64,000 nt of DNA from Duganella sp. Root336D2 (GCF_001425005.1 NZ_LMDB01000002.1:186001-250000), one strand, 5' to 3'; shown: positions 53,207 to 63,139, counted from the stretch's first letter. Notes: generated by a model not told the origin, from the letters alone. Numbers and translations are program-made.

Positions 53207-54190
53207 ATGCACATTCGCAGAAAATTTGCCGCATTTTGCGCTGGTTTGTTCGGCTTGCAATCGGCATACGCCGCCACCATTACTAGTCACCATCTTGATC
53301 GCTCGGAAGGGATTCGCCATTTCTACGTCATGCAACCGGAAGGCTTGTCTTCGACGTTGAGGCCTGTTGTTATCCTCCTGCATGGCCACGGCGCCAGCGC
53401 GGCGTGGATGCTTGGTCAAGACTCCTTTGGCGGCTATCGTTCGCTAGACTGGGCAAAGCTGGCCGCCAGCAAGAAGGTAATGCTGATCGCCCCCGACGGC
53501 ATTAAAGCGAGTGACGGCAAGCGAGCCTGGAATGACTGCCGCAGCGACGCCACCACGAACGCGTCAGCGGATGACGTTGGTTTTCTGTCTGCCCTAATCG
53601 ACCGCGCCATTTCCGAATTTGGCGCGGATCCGAGCCGCATCTATATTTTTGGCACGTCCAATGGCGGAGGAATGGCCTACAGAGCAGGGATTGAACTGGG
53701 CCCTCGATTGGCGGCCATCGGCGTGCAAAGCAGCCTTATGGCAGCACGCAGCCATTGCAAACCACCGACACATCCGCTGCCGGTGTTTTTTACCCACGGA
53801 ACTGCCGACAAAATTGCACCGTATGATGGCGGTGCAGTAACTGCCTTCGGACTCACGGGCCGCGGCAGCGGTCTCTCGGTTGATGAATCTGTGGCCATTT
53901 GGCGGGCGCTCGGTGGTCTGGCCGACACTCCGGTGACCTACCGCTTTCCGCATCTGCAGGCTAACGATCCAACAAGCGCTACCCGTTTGACTTGGGGTGA
54001 CGATCCCGCACAGCTGCAAGTCGAACTTCTGCGCATTGATGGTGGTGGACATACCGGCTCGTCACGTACGGAAAACCTTACCTGGATTCTGCGCAAACTA
54101 ATGGGAGAAATGAATCACGACGAAGACACGCCCGAGGCCGTATGGCGCTTCTTCGACCAAAAGCGTGCTCGGGCCGTGAAATCTTTGTAA
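53207..54190 (+). CDS. Secreted alpha/beta-hydrolase esterase (PHB depolymerase/feruloyl-esterase-like)
   Basis: 327 residues with a signal peptide ending SAYAA. Catalytic triad visible: S151 in GTSNGGGM, D201 in THGTADKIAPY, H282 in DGGGHTG; the oxyanion segment is LLHGHGASA. This LpqC-like group includes depolymerases and feruloyl or acetylxylan esterases. By eye the gene is less GC-rich than its neighbours, a possible sign of transfer. The 12-bp palindrome GACATATATGTC (53164-53175) lies upstream. Confidence 0.85.
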   Translation: MHIRRKFAAFCAGLFGLQSAYAATITSHHLDRSEGIRHFYVMQPEGLSSTLRPVVILLHGHGASAAWMLGQDSFGGYRSLDWAKLAASKKVMLIAPDGIKASDGKRAWNDCRSDATTNASADDVGFLSALIDRAISEFGADPSRIYIFGTSNGGGMAYRAGIELGPRLAAIGVQSSLMAARSHCKPPTHPLPVFFTHGTADKIAPYDGGAVTAFGLTGRGSGLSVDESVAIWRALGGLADTPVTYRFPHLQANDPTSATRLTWGDDPAQLQVELLRIDGGGHTGSSRTENLTWILRKLMGEMNHDEDTPEAVWRFFDQKRARAVKSL

Positions 54191-54350
54191 TTGAGTCGTT
54201 GCCAAGGCATCCCTTCGCAAACTGACGGGGAAAAAATGGGATACTGCTCAGCACTAACTGATGCCGGCAGGGTTGATAGACCGGCAATTTCGTAATGGTA
54301 ATATATAAGTCTAAACATCTATTACGCTTTGCGCGGCACTTGCCAATTTA

Positions 54351-55946
54351 ATGATTACAGACCAAACCCACGCCCATCCCGTCGACAACGCCTTTGACGC
54401 TTTTGTTACGCGAATCAATGATCACTTCAGTGCGCTGACCGGGCCGATCTTCGAGACCAATGCCGCTGGAATGTTCGACGCATACCTCGATGCCTGCGAA
54501 GATCCGGCCGAGCGCCAGAAGCGAACCTGCAGCTGCTGCAGGCAGTTTATCGAGCGCTTCGGAGGTTTGGTGACGGTGGGCGACGACGGCCAACTGGTGC
54601 CTGCATTGTGGGATATTGAGGACGCGCCTGATCCATACCGTGGAGCGCTCGGCGCGCTGCAGCGCAAGGTGCGGCGGGCGAGCATCACCAAGCCGTTCCT
54701 GTCGAGTGAAGCGGTGTTCGGCAAGCCGGAAAAAGGCGGTTGGCACCATTTCGCTGTGAAGTCGGGAAAAATCTTTGCGGGCAATGGGCTCGATAATGCA
54801 TTCCAGGCTGCCTGTGCCAGGCGGGAAGCGTTCGATTCGGTGCTTCGTGCGTTGGACGAATACACGCCTTCCACCTGCGCCACGGCATTGCGCCTGCTGA
54901 AAGACGATTCGCTGGCCAATTCAGAAGCCGCTTTGGGCCAGGCGCAATTCCTGGTCGACCTGCACGCAGCGCGTGACGCGGTCGACGGCCAGCAGGCTAA
55001 GGACAATATCGTCTACCGCATGGTGGCTACCGCGCCGACAGGTTTTTGCCATCCACGTTCGAGCATGATCGCGACGCTGTTGGACGATATTGCGGCCGGC
55101 AAGTCGTTCGAGGAAGCGGCCGCCAGCTGGGCCGCCAAGATGCATCCGCTGCGCTATCTGCGGCCCCAGGCGGCTCCGACCGAAGGTGCCATCAAGGCCG
55201 CCGAAGCGGCTTTCGAAAAGCTGGGTGCTGGAACGGCGCTCCAACGTCGTTATGGGACGATGGCGGATATCCTGGAAACGATCTGGCAGCCTGGTATCCA
55301 AGAGAAGCAGGAAGCGAAAGGCGGCCTGTTCTCCAGCATTATTCCCAAGGGAGTAGGCGCGCATGCAGCATCCATGATGGCGCCGGCGACGGTCATGACA
55401 CTCGAAAAATTCCGTCGTACCGTGTTGCCGACCGCGGACAAGATCGAGATGGCGGCGCCGGCTGGGCGTACCTCATTCGTTGCTCTGACATCGGCGGTGC
55501 ATGCCGATGCCCGCCCAATCCTGCAGTGGGACCATGATCAGAAGCGTAACCCGGTTGCCTGGTACATCTACCACGGCGGATCATCGGCCAGCGATTTCAA
55601 TTTGTCCGGCAGCTTTTACGACGTAACGGCGATCACGGCGCCGCCGCACGCATGGTTGGGGCAGGTTCATCCCCAACATGGCGACGGCATTGTGTTATTG
55701 CTCAAGAACGCGCGCGACTTGAACAAGTGCGGAGGACATTCGGCAATATTCCCGTCTTGCCTGAAAGGCGAGTTCCACGGCTTCAGGTCGACCATCGAGG
55801 CATACAGTAAGACGAATAGCCTGGGTGGTTTTGGCGAAGACAATGTGGCTGGCTTGCTATTGTCGAAGGGCGATCAGTACCAGGTAACGCTGCGGGTCAC
55901 GTCAGGCGACCAGGTCAGCGAATACCGGTTAGACCGCTGGGATTAA
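54351..55946 (+). CDS. Unrecognised 531-residue protein
   Basis: I do not recognise this family. The frame is long, codon use is plausible and the protein is soluble, with no signal peptide or membrane segment. It has a cysteine cluster C49, C60, C62, C63 (RTCSCCRQFIERFGG) that could bind zinc, a helical middle region, and a more beta-rich C-terminal third (GGHSAIFPSCLKGEFHGF). No Shine-Dalgarno is clear before ATG 54351. It stands alone between an esterase and a convergent AraC gene. The 160 bp upstream hold AT-rich sequence (TAATATATAAG at 54299-54309) that could be its promoter. Confidence 0.75.
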   Translation: MITDQTHAHPVDNAFDAFVTRINDHFSALTGPIFETNAAGMFDAYLDACEDPAERQKRTCSCCRQFIERFGGLVTVGDDGQLVPALWDIEDAPDPYRGALGALQRKVRRASITKPFLSSEAVFGKPEKGGWHHFAVKSGKIFAGNGLDNAFQAACARREAFDSVLRALDEYTPSTCATALRLLKDDSLANSEAALGQAQFLVDLHAARDAVDGQQAKDNIVYRMVATAPTGFCHPRSSMIATLLDDIAAGKSFEEAAASWAAKMHPLRYLRPQAAPTEGAIKAAEAAFEKLGAGTALQRRYGTMADILETIWQPGIQEKQEAKGGLFSSIIPKGVGAHAASMMAPATVMTLEKFRRTVLPTADKIEMAAPAGRTSFVALTSAVHADARPILQWDHDQKRNPVAWYIYHGGSSASDFNLSGSFYDVTAITAPPHAWLGQVHPQHGDGIVLLLKNARDLNKCGGHSAIFPSCLKGEFHGFRSTIEAYSKTNSLGGFGEDNVAGLLLSKGDQYQVTLRVTSGDQVSEYRLDRWD

Positions 55947-56054
55947 GCTTCACGGCATCGGTAACGAAAACAGTCTGAAGATTGGATCTCGGAACGGTGA
56001 ATGAGTTCACTTTAGACGTTCGGGCCAAAAACGTGGAGAGTTGGACTTCTCCCC

Positions 56055-56810
56055 CTAGCCTTCGCGGAGCAGCAAGCGGTACTCGCTTGGTGTCACACCG
56101 ACGGTGGCGCGGAACTGGCGGGTGAATGCGCTGTGGTCGGCGTAGCCGCAGGCTTGGGCGATTTCTGACACGCTGGACTCGCCGGCCAGCATGCGCGAGG
56201 CGGCCTCCAGGCGCGTCTTGATGATCATCTGGCGCGGTGTGAGGTGGAAGATGCGTTCGAAGTAGCGTTCGATCTGCGCTACCGACATATTGGCCGTGCG
56301 AGCCAACTGCGGCAGCGTCAGCGTTTCACCATATTTGTCATGGATTAACCTGACCGCATCGGCGACCTTATGGTAGGCGGGGTTTTTATGATCGGCCATC
56401 GCCAGGTCGCGCGATACGCCGGCCAGGCCGACGATAGAGCCGTGCGCGTCGCGCAAGGGCCGCTTTTGCGTCAGGCACCAGCCGGGATCGCGGTTGGGAT
56501 AGAGGTGTAGCTCCAGCTGGTCTTCGATCTGCACGCCTTCGTCCAGCACTGACTGGTCTTGCGCCTGGAAGCGCTGGCCCAGCGGCGCTGCGAACACCTC
56601 GTTGGCGGTCTTGCCCAGCAGCCCTGTCTTGTCTTTCATCCCGCAGCGTCGGGCCAGTGTCTGGTTCACCACCACATAACGCCCGGCGCGGTCCTTGACG
56701 AAGAACACCACGTCCGGCAGGGCGTCGAACAACGGCTCGGAAAAGAAGACATCGCCGATCCTGGCGCCCAGGTCGCTGCGCGCCGAACTGTGCAAAATAT
56801 TCACTGACAT
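56055..56810 (-). CDS. AraC-family regulator with PAS sensor, probable hydroxyproline regulator
   Basis: 251 residues. N-terminal PAS domain ([23 protein letters not shown] in parts; [16 protein letters not shown] end) and C-terminal AraC HTH ([42 protein letters not shown]). GGGAG lies 7 bp before ATG 56810. Divergent from the hydroxyproline genes across about 100 bp, so it probably controls them, as AraC-type LhpR does in Pseudomonas (family knowledge). Confidence 0.88.
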   Translation of the reverse strand: MSVNILHSSARSDLGARIGDVFFSEPLFDALPDVVFFVKDRAGRYVVVNQTLARRCGMKDKTGLLGKTANEVFAAPLGQRFQAQDQSVLDEGVQIEDQLELHLYPNRDPGWCLTQKRPLRDAHGSIVGLAGVSRDLAMADHKNPAYHKVADAVRLIHDKYGETLTLPQLARTANMSVAQIERYFERIFHLTPRQMIIKTRLEAASRMLAGESSVSEIAQACGYADHSAFTRQFRATVGVTPSEYRLLLREG

Positions 56811-56911
56811 GGTGTTCTCCCGCTGATTTTGTTCATTTTTACACGATTGTGCGGATTTCGTCATCTTCGGCGGTCGGGCGATGCAAGACGGCGGCCCCGG
56901 GAAGGCATAAG

Positions 56912-57856
56912 ATGGCAAGCATGAAAACCATAGCCATTATCGATTCCCACACCGGCGGCGAACCGACCCGCCTGGTGATTGACGGCGGCCCTGACCTGGG
57001 CACCGGTCCCCTCAGCGAACGCCTGGTGCGCTTCCGTAATGAACATGACGGCTTCCGTTCCGGCGTAGTGTGCGAACCACGCGGTTCGGACGTGCTGGTG
57101 GGTGCGCTGCTGTGCGAACCGCATGCGCCGGATTGTGCAGCAGGCGTCATCTTCTTCAATAACGTCGGCTACCTTGGCATGTGCGGTCACGGCACCATCG
57201 GGCTGGTGGCATCGCTGGCTTTCATGGGCCGCTTGAGCGCGGGCGTGCACCGCATCGATACGCCGGTGGGCGTAGTCGAAGCCCAGTTGCATGAAGATGG
57301 CAGCGTGACCGTGAATAATGTGCCATCGTGGCGCAAGGCGAGCGATGTGCCGGTCGACGTGCCTGGATATGGCGTAGTGCGCGGTGATATCGCCTGGGGC
57401 GGCAACTGGTTTTTCCTGGTGGCCGATCATGGACAGCAGCTCGAACTCGGCAATGTGCGCGAGCTGTCGACTTACACCACCGCGATCAAGGATGCGCTGG
57501 AAGCGCAAGGCATCACCGGCGACAAAGGCGCACTGATCGACCATATCGAACTGTTTGCCGATTCCAGCAGCGGCTTGGGCGACAGCCAGAACTTCGTGCT
57601 GTGCCCGGGCAACGCTTACGACCGTTCGCCTTGCGGCACCGGCACCAGCGCGAAACTGGCCTGCCTGGCTGCGGACGGCAAGCTTGCCGAAGGCGAAGTC
57701 TGGCGCCAGGAGAGCATCGTCGGCAGCGTGTTCGAAGGTTCGTATCGCCGCGATGGCGACCGCGTGCTGCCTAGCATTCGCGGCAAGGCCTGGGTGAATG
57801 CGAAGTCGACCCTGGTGCTGGACCCGAGCGATCCATTTGTCTGGGGTATTCGTTGA
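56912..57856 (+). CDS. 4-hydroxyproline 2-epimerase (proline racemase family)
   Basis: Converts trans-4-hydroxy-L-proline to cis-4-hydroxy-D-proline. About 314 residues. Both catalytic cysteines are present: MCGHG (C88 counted from the ATG at 56921) and SPCGTG (C238), which separates it from 3-hydroxyproline dehydratases that have Thr at the second site. ATG 56912 has AAGG upstream; ATG 56921 is the alternative. First gene of the hydroxyproline run. Confidence 0.92.
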   Translation: MASMKTIAIIDSHTGGEPTRLVIDGGPDLGTGPLSERLVRFRNEHDGFRSGVVCEPRGSDVLVGALLCEPHAPDCAAGVIFFNNVGYLGMCGHGTIGLVASLAFMGRLSAGVHRIDTPVGVVEAQLHEDGSVTVNNVPSWRKASDVPVDVPGYGVVRGDIAWGGNWFFLVADHGQQLELGNVRELSTYTTAIKDALEAQGITGDKGALIDHIELFADSSSGLGDSQNFVLCPGNAYDRSPCGTGTSAKLACLAADGKLAEGEVWRQESIVGSVFEGSYRRDGDRVLPSIRGKAWVNAKSTLVLDPSDPFVWGIR

Positions 57857-57858
57857 GC

Positions 57859-58980
57859 ATGAAACCGGACGTCCTGATTGTCGGCGCTGGGATTATCGGC
57901 GCGGCTTGCGCTGATGCCCTGTCGGCGCAGGGCTTGCGTGTGACGCTGGTCGAGCGCGATGTGGTGGGTAGCGGCGCTACTGCCGCCGGAATGGGCCACC
58001 TGGTGGCCATGGACGATAACGCGGCCGAACTGGCCCTGAGCTCCCATTCGCTCGAGCTGTGGAGCGAGCTGGTGGAAGGCCAGGCGCAGCGTCACGAATA
58101 CAGCCGTTGCGGCACCATCTGGGTCGCCGCGGACGACGAAGAACTGGAAGCAGCGCGTGCCAAGGCTGCCACCATGAAGGCCCATGGACTGGAGTGCGAT
58201 GTGGTTGGCGCGCAGGAGCTGTACCGGCTCGAACCGAATTTGCGGCCGCACCTGGCCGGTGGCTTGCTGGTGCAGGACGACGGGCTGGTGTATCCCCCCA
58301 AGAGCGCGCGCATCCTGCTGTCGCGCGCGGTGGCGCGCGGCGCATCGCTAGTGACGGGTGAAGTCGTAGCGCTTGAAGATGGTGGCGTCGTGCTGGCCGA
58401 TGGCTCGCGCCTGTCGGCAGGGCAGGTAGTACTTGCGGCGGGCACGCGCTGCCTGGCGCTGGCGCCGGAGCTGCCGCTGCGCCCCAAGAAGGGGCACGTC
58501 ATGATTACCGACCGCTATCCAGGATTTATCCACCATCAGCTGGTGGAACTCGGGTACATCAAGAGTGCCCACGCATCGGAGGGGGAATCGGTGGCGTTCA
58601 ACCTGCAGCCACGGCCTACCGGGCAGGTATTGATTGGCTCCTCGCGGCAGTTCGATACCGTCGACCTGGCAGCGGAGCCGTCGATGATGGCGCGCATGCT
58701 GGCCAGGGCCGTTGAGTACACGCCAGCGCTGGCTGGCCTGAACGTACTGCGTTGCTGGACGGGCTTGCGCGCGGCAACGCCGGATGGTTTGCCGCTGATC
58801 GGCCCTGACCCGACGCGCCGCAACCTTTGGCTGGCGACGGGGCACGAAGGACTTGGCATTACAACTTCGCTCGCTACTGCGGAATTGCTGGCGGCGCAGA
58901 TGTCCGGCAGGCAGGCCGGGATTGATACGCGCCCGTACTTGCCGAGCCGCTTTAATGCGCAGGGGAGGGCGTATGGCTGA
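57859..58980 (+). CDS. D-hydroxyproline dehydrogenase, DAO-type FAD subunit
   Basis: 373 residues. N-terminal FAD motif VLIVGAGIIGAACA and the DAO pattern (GSGATAAGMGHL; C-terminal GLRAATPDGLPLIGP and LATGHEGLGITTSLATAELL). It oxidises cis-4-hydroxy-D-proline with the two following subunits. Starts 3 nt after the epimerase stop. Confidence 0.9.
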   Translation: MKPDVLIVGAGIIGAACADALSAQGLRVTLVERDVVGSGATAAGMGHLVAMDDNAAELALSSHSLELWSELVEGQAQRHEYSRCGTIWVAADDEELEAARAKAATMKAHGLECDVVGAQELYRLEPNLRPHLAGGLLVQDDGLVYPPKSARILLSRAVARGASLVTGEVVALEDGGVVLADGSRLSAGQVVLAAGTRCLALAPELPLRPKKGHVMITDRYPGFIHHQLVELGYIKSAHASEGESVAFNLQPRPTGQVLIGSSRQFDTVDLAAEPSMMARMLARAVEYTPALAGLNVLRCWTGLRAATPDGLPLIGPDPTRRNLWLATGHEGLGITTSLATAELLAAQMSGRQAGIDTRPYLPSRFNAQGRAYG

Positions 58981-59215
58981 TTCGATCACTCTGGCTATTG
59001 ACGGCCATGGCATGACGGTTGCCGCCGGCACCACCGTCGCTGCGGCCATTGCAGGCGTGACGCGCCGCTCGGTCAGCGGTCAGTTGCGTGCACCCTTGTG
59101 CGGCATGGGCGTGTGCCAGGAATGCCGGGTGACGATCGACGGCCGGGCGCATGTGCTGTCCTGCCAAACGCTTTGCCGCCCGGGTATGGACGTGCAGACG
59201 GGAGCTGCTGCATGA
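58973..59215 (+). CDS. D-hydroxyproline dehydrogenase, 2Fe-2S subunit
   Basis: 80 residues with the ferredoxin-like cysteine pattern CGMGVCQEC...SCQ that binds a 2Fe-2S cluster. Overlaps the DAO gene by 8 bp; AGGGGAGG precedes ATG 58973. Equivalent to the small gamma subunit of heterotrimeric hydroxyproline dehydrogenases. Confidence 0.9.
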   Translation: MADSITLAIDGHGMTVAAGTTVAAAIAGVTRRSVSGQLRAPLCGMGVCQECRVTIDGRAHVLSCQTLCRPGMDVQTGAAA

Positions 59216-60483
59216 CGCAATTCTTTGACATCCTGATCGTCGGCGCCGGTCCGGCCGGCCTGGCTGCGGCGCACGCTGCGGCCAGTAACGGCAACGCCCG
59301 CCGCATCGCCATCGTCGACGACAACCCGCTGGCCGGCGGCCAGATCTGGCGCGGCGGGCCGGCGAAGCAGCAGGACCAGCGGGCACGCCAGCTCTGGCAG
59401 GCGCTGGAAGCGGCCAGCAATGTGACCATATTTCCCGGTACCCGCGTGCTGATGCAAACCCAGCCCGGCGAATTGCTGGTGCAGGACGCCGAACAGGCCC
59501 GCGGCATCCGCTACAACCAATTAATCCTGGCCACCGGTGCACGCGAATTGCTGCTGCCGTTCCCCGGCTGGACGTTGCCGGGCGTGACTGGCGCAGGCGG
59601 CTTGCAGGCGCTGGCAAAAGGCGGCTATCCCGTGCAAGGCAAACGCGTGGTCGTTGCCGGCAGCGGCCCGCTGCTGCTGGCCGTCGCGGCAACCCTGAAA
59701 GACAGTGGTGCGATCGTCAGCGCCATCGTCGAGCAGGCGGGCATGCCCGTGTTGGCACGCTTTGCCGCCGGCCTGGCGCTGACGCCATCGAAGGCAGTGC
59801 AAGCGGCCAAGCTTGGCGTCGCCCTGCGCGGAATTCCCTACCTCGCCAACAGTTATGTAACGACCGCCCGTGGCGACGTGCAACTCACATCCGTGCAGGT
59901 ACAGCGCAAGGGCGGGAAGGTCGATATCGATTGCGACTACCTCGCCTGTGGCTACGGCCTGCTGCCAAACACCGAACTGGCGCGTGCGCTTGGCTGCGAC
60001 ATCGAGCAGGGTGCGGTGAAGACCGACCTTTGGCAGCGCACCTCCGTGCCGAATGTCCTTTGCGCAGGCGAGGGCACCGGCGTCGGCGGCGTCGACCTGG
60101 CCCTGGTTGAAGGCAGGATCGCCGGCCTGGCGGCTTGCGGCGAAGGTATGTCGCAGGAGCTGTTCACCGAGCGCGCCAAATGGCAAGGCTTTGGCGCCCG
60201 GCTCGCCCGCGCCTTCTCCCTGCGCCAGGATCTGCGCAAGCTGGCGCAAGCCGACACCATCGTTTGCCGCTGCGAAGACGTCTGCCACGACGAACTGCGC
60301 GAGCACGCGAGCTGGCGCAGTGCCAAGCTGCACACCCGCTGCGGCATGGGGCCCTGCCAGGGCCGCATCTGCGGCAACGCAACTGATTTCCTGTACGGAT
60401 GGCGTCCGGACGCCGTGCGTACACCGATCTCGCCGGCACGTGCCGGCAGCATTATCACCCTCGAACCTCACAAGGAGACTTGA
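59212..60483 (+). CDS. D-hydroxyproline dehydrogenase, FAD/NAD-binding subunit with BFD-like [2Fe-2S] domain
   Basis: 423 residues. Two dinucleotide motifs (ILIVGAGPAGLAAA; VVVAGSGPLLLAVA) and a C-terminal BFD-like cluster domain (CRCEDVC...CGMGPCQGRICG). Resembles HcnB or the sarcosine-oxidase alpha core and passes electrons within the heterotrimer. ATGA overlap with the 2Fe-2S gene. Confidence 0.9.
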   Translation: MTQFFDILIVGAGPAGLAAAHAAASNGNARRIAIVDDNPLAGGQIWRGGPAKQQDQRARQLWQALEAASNVTIFPGTRVLMQTQPGELLVQDAEQARGIRYNQLILATGARELLLPFPGWTLPGVTGAGGLQALAKGGYPVQGKRVVVAGSGPLLLAVAATLKDSGAIVSAIVEQAGMPVLARFAAGLALTPSKAVQAAKLGVALRGIPYLANSYVTTARGDVQLTSVQVQRKGGKVDIDCDYLACGYGLLPNTELARALGCDIEQGAVKTDLWQRTSVPNVLCAGEGTGVGGVDLALVEGRIAGLAACGEGMSQELFTERAKWQGFGARLARAFSLRQDLRKLAQADTIVCRCEDVCHDELREHASWRSAKLHTRCGMGPCQGRICGNATDFLYGWRPDAVRTPISPARAGSIITLEPHKET

Positions 60484-60484
60484 A

Positions 60485-61396
60485 ATGGCAGCAATCAAAT
60501 GGGAAGGCGTATTCCCTGCAGTAACCACCAAATTCCACGCGAATGAGGAGCTGGACCACGCAGAAATGGAGAAGCACTTCTCCTTCATGATCGACAGCGG
60601 CTGCCACGGCCTGGTGACCTGCGGTTCCCTGGGCGAAGCAAGCACCCTGTCCTTTGAAGAGAAGCTGGCCGTCGCCAAGACCGCCGTCAAGGTAGCGAAC
60701 GGCCGCGTGCCGGTGCTGGCCAACGTCAGCGAAACCCGCACCGCCAATGCCGAGCGCTATGTGCAGGAAGCGCGCGACCTGGGCGTGGACGGCTTCATGG
60801 TAATGCCTTCCGTGCTGTACGCAGCCGACGCTTTCGAAGCCAAGGCCAACCTGCGCGTGATCGCCAAGGCCGCCAAGCTGCCGATCATGGTGTACAACAA
60901 CCCTGTGACCTACAAGGTCGACCTGACCCCGGCCGACTTCAAGGAATTGTCGGATTGCGAAGAACTGGAATCGATCAAGGAATCGACCGACAATATCCGT
61001 CGCGTGACCGACCTGCGTAACGTCGTGGGCGACCGCTACGCCATCTTCATGGGGGTGGACGACCTGGCCTTCGAAGGCCTGGCACTCGGCGCCGACGGCC
61101 TGCTGGCCGGCCTGGTGGTCGCATTCCCGAAAGAGACCGTGGCCCTGTACAACCTGGTGAAAGCCGGCCGCCTGGCCGAAGCCCTGAAACTGTACCAGTG
61201 GTTCATGCCGCTGCTGCACCTCGACGTTTCGACCAAGCTGGTGCAGAATCTGAAACTGGTGGAAGCACTGGTCGGTGTCGGCAATGAAAACGTTCGCCGC
61301 CCACGCCAGCCACTGCGCGGCGCTGACCGCGAGTTCGTGGTGCAGGTGGTGCAGCAGGCACTGGCAACCCGTCCCGACGTCAGCGCTTACCTCTGA
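60485..61396 (+). CDS. Delta1-pyrroline-4-hydroxy-2-carboxylate deaminase (DapA family)
   Basis: 303 residues, DHDPS fold. Schiff-base K165 (ESIKEST) and Y137 in VYNNP are in place. In hydroxyproline catabolism this enzyme converts the pyrroline product to alpha-ketoglutarate semialdehyde. AAGGAG precedes ATG 60485, one base after the previous stop. The next step, a semialdehyde dehydrogenase, is not encoded in the window. Confidence 0.9.
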   Translation: MAAIKWEGVFPAVTTKFHANEELDHAEMEKHFSFMIDSGCHGLVTCGSLGEASTLSFEEKLAVAKTAVKVANGRVPVLANVSETRTANAERYVQEARDLGVDGFMVMPSVLYAADAFEAKANLRVIAKAAKLPIMVYNNPVTYKVDLTPADFKELSDCEELESIKESTDNIRRVTDLRNVVGDRYAIFMGVDDLAFEGLALGADGLLAGLVVAFPKETVALYNLVKAGRLAEALKLYQWFMPLLHLDVSTKLVQNLKLVEALVGVGNENVRRPRQPLRGADREFVVQVVQQALATRPDVSAYL

Positions 61397-61418
61397 GGTC
61401 AAGCCATGCCGGGGACGA

Positions 61419-62162
61419 ATGCCGATCAATTATGTAAGAAGCCTGACAGGGCGGCAGCGCGCCGCCCAGGCTAATCGCCACCTCGGCATCGCCCTGGCCT
61501 TCGTGGCCGGGGCAGCCAACGCCGGCGGCTTCCTCGCCGTCAAGCAGTACACCTCGCACATGACAGGCATCCTGTCATCGGCTGCCGACGACATGGCACT
61601 GGGCGCCATTGATGCTGCCCTGGACTGTGCCGGCGCCTTGCTGGCATTTGTCGCCGGCGCAGCCTGTTGCGCCATCCTGGTCAATTTTGCCCGCCGCCGC
61701 CAGCTTCACAGCGAGTTCGCCCTGCCGCTGCTGGTGGAAGCAATCCTGCTACTGGCGTTTGGGGTGATGGGGGCGCGCTTGCAGGCGATCGACGTGATCG
61801 TTTTGCCGGCCACTGTGATGCTGCTGTGCTTCATGATGGGCTTGCAGAATGCCGTGATCACCAAACTGTCCAACTCCGAAATTCGGACCACCCATATGAC
61901 CGGCATTGTGACCGATCTGGGCATCGAGGCCGGGAAGGCGCTTTACTGGAATCGCGACGACCAGGCTGTGCCGCGCGTGGGCGCCGACTGGCGGCGGGTG
62001 AAGATCCTCGCTTCGCTGGTGTCTTCCTTTTTCATTGGCGCGCTGGCCGGGGCGTTCGGCTTCAAGGCCGTGGGCTTCGGCGCGGTGCTGCCGCTGGCCT
62101 TCGTGCTGCTGGCCATGGCGGCAGTGCCGATCTACGACGACCTGGTTGCGGTCCGACGCTAG
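61419..62162 (+). CDS. YoaK/DUF1275 family membrane protein
   Basis: 247 residues with about six hydrophobic segments. Family motifs: FVAGAANAGGFLAVKQYTSHMTG and the second half GLQNAVITK...IRTTHMTGIVTDLG. Function unknown. ATG 61419 begins MPINYVRSLTG, which fits the family N-terminus. Overlaps the convergent Usp gene by 4 bp. Confidence 0.9.
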   Translation: MPINYVRSLTGRQRAAQANRHLGIALAFVAGAANAGGFLAVKQYTSHMTGILSSAADDMALGAIDAALDCAGALLAFVAGAACCAILVNFARRRQLHSEFALPLLVEAILLLAFGVMGARLQAIDVIVLPATVMLLCFMMGLQNAVITKLSNSEIRTTHMTGIVTDLGIEAGKALYWNRDDQAVPRVGADWRRVKILASLVSSFFIGALAGAFGFKAVGFGAVLPLAFVLLAMAAVPIYDDLVAVRR

Positions 62163-62563
62163 CCTTCGCGGAACACCAGTACCGGGATCTTGCTGTGCGT
62201 GAGCACTTTTTGCGTCTGGCTGCCCAGCATCAGGCTGGCCAGGCCGCTGCGCCCGCGCGATGCCATGGCAATCAGGTCGCAGTTGCGCTGCAGGGCGGTG
62301 GAAACGATGGCCGAATGCGGCTGCTCGGCGTGCACTTCGAGCGTGGTGCAATCCACGTTCAAAGTATGGGCCTGGCGCGCGATATCGGCCAGGATCGTGT
62401 TCTCGGTCGGCGCGGCGGCTACGCTGGCCAGTGCCGGTTCTTCCGGAAGCACGTGAACCGCCGTGACGCGCGCGCCGCTTTCGCGGGCCATGCGCAGGGC
62501 GGCATTCACTGCCAGTTGCGAAGCGGCGGAGCCGTCGCTTGGAATCAGTATGTGGCGAAACAT
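62159..62563 (-). CDS. Universal stress protein UspA family
   Basis: 134 residues, short Usp domain: IPSDGSAASQLAV at the start and ASRGRSGLASLMLGSQTQKVL with the nucleotide-binding G-x2-G...GS spacing, ending IPVLVFR. Same strand as doxX-like gene 60 bp upstream, so possibly co-transcribed. No FNR-like box seen directly upstream. Confidence 0.92.
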   Translation of the reverse strand: MFRHILIPSDGSAASQLAVNAALRMARESGARVTAVHVLPEEPALASVAAAPTENTILADIARQAHTLNVDCTTLEVHAEQPHSAIVSTALQRNCDLIAMASRGRSGLASLMLGSQTQKVLTHSKIPVLVFREG

Positions 62564-62623
62564 CTCTTGAACTCTCCTTCAGGTGCCGCAGTCTAAAGTG
62601 TTCCGCCACATCCCTGCAACTTC

Positions 62624-63040
62624 TCAAGCGGTGCGCAGTGTACCTGGGGTGCGGCGGGCATCGATGCTCAGGCTACCGGCGCCGAAGGCAGCAATCTGCA
62701 GCAGGCCTCCAGCCATCGCCAGGTTCTTCATCAGGTGGATCATCTGGTTCTGGTCAGCGATTGCGCTGTGGAAGATCAGGCCAGTCACGATCGAGAATGC
62801 GGCCAGCGCCAGTGCCACAGGGCGGGTGTACAAGCCGGCAATCAGCAACAGGCCGCCGACTAGTTCGATGCCGATGGCGCCAGCCAGCGCGAGTTCAGGG
62901 AACGGCAGGCCCATGGCATTGATGTAGCCGAGGGTGGCGCCCGGATTGGCGATCTTTCCTATGCCGCTCATGACGAAGATGGCAGCCATCAGGATACGGC
63001 CGGCGAGTGGCAGGATGGAGGTGTTGGTCTGGTTGTTCAT
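62624..63040 (-). CDS. DoxX-family membrane protein
   Basis: 138 residues, four hydrophobic segments; GRILMAAIFVMSGIGKIANP and ELALAGAIGIELVGGLLLIAG are family motifs. Often linked to redox or detoxification. GGAG precedes the ATG. The dyad at 63083 is a likely operator. Confidence 0.9.
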   Translation of the reverse strand: MNNQTNTSILPLAGRILMAAIFVMSGIGKIANPGATLGYINAMGLPFPELALAGAIGIELVGGLLLIAGLYTRPVALALAAFSIVTGLIFHSAIADQNQMIHLMKNLAMAGGLLQIAAFGAGSLSIDARRTPGTLRTA

Positions 63041-63082
63041 GGTGTGGCTCCTTCAGGGAATGTGTTGTTGATGGAGTCATCT

Positions 63083-63099
63083 TATGTCGCGCAGACATA
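63083..63099. promoter_or_regulatory. Dyad TATGTC-N5-GACATA upstream of DoxX
   Basis: Two perfect 6-bp inverted half-sites, 43-59 bp before the DoxX start. Shape fits a dimeric regulator site; the regulator is not in view. Confidence 0.45.
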
Positions 63100-63139
63100 T
63101 TCCGGAAGCCAATATATTTAGATGAGATGTATCGTTAAT

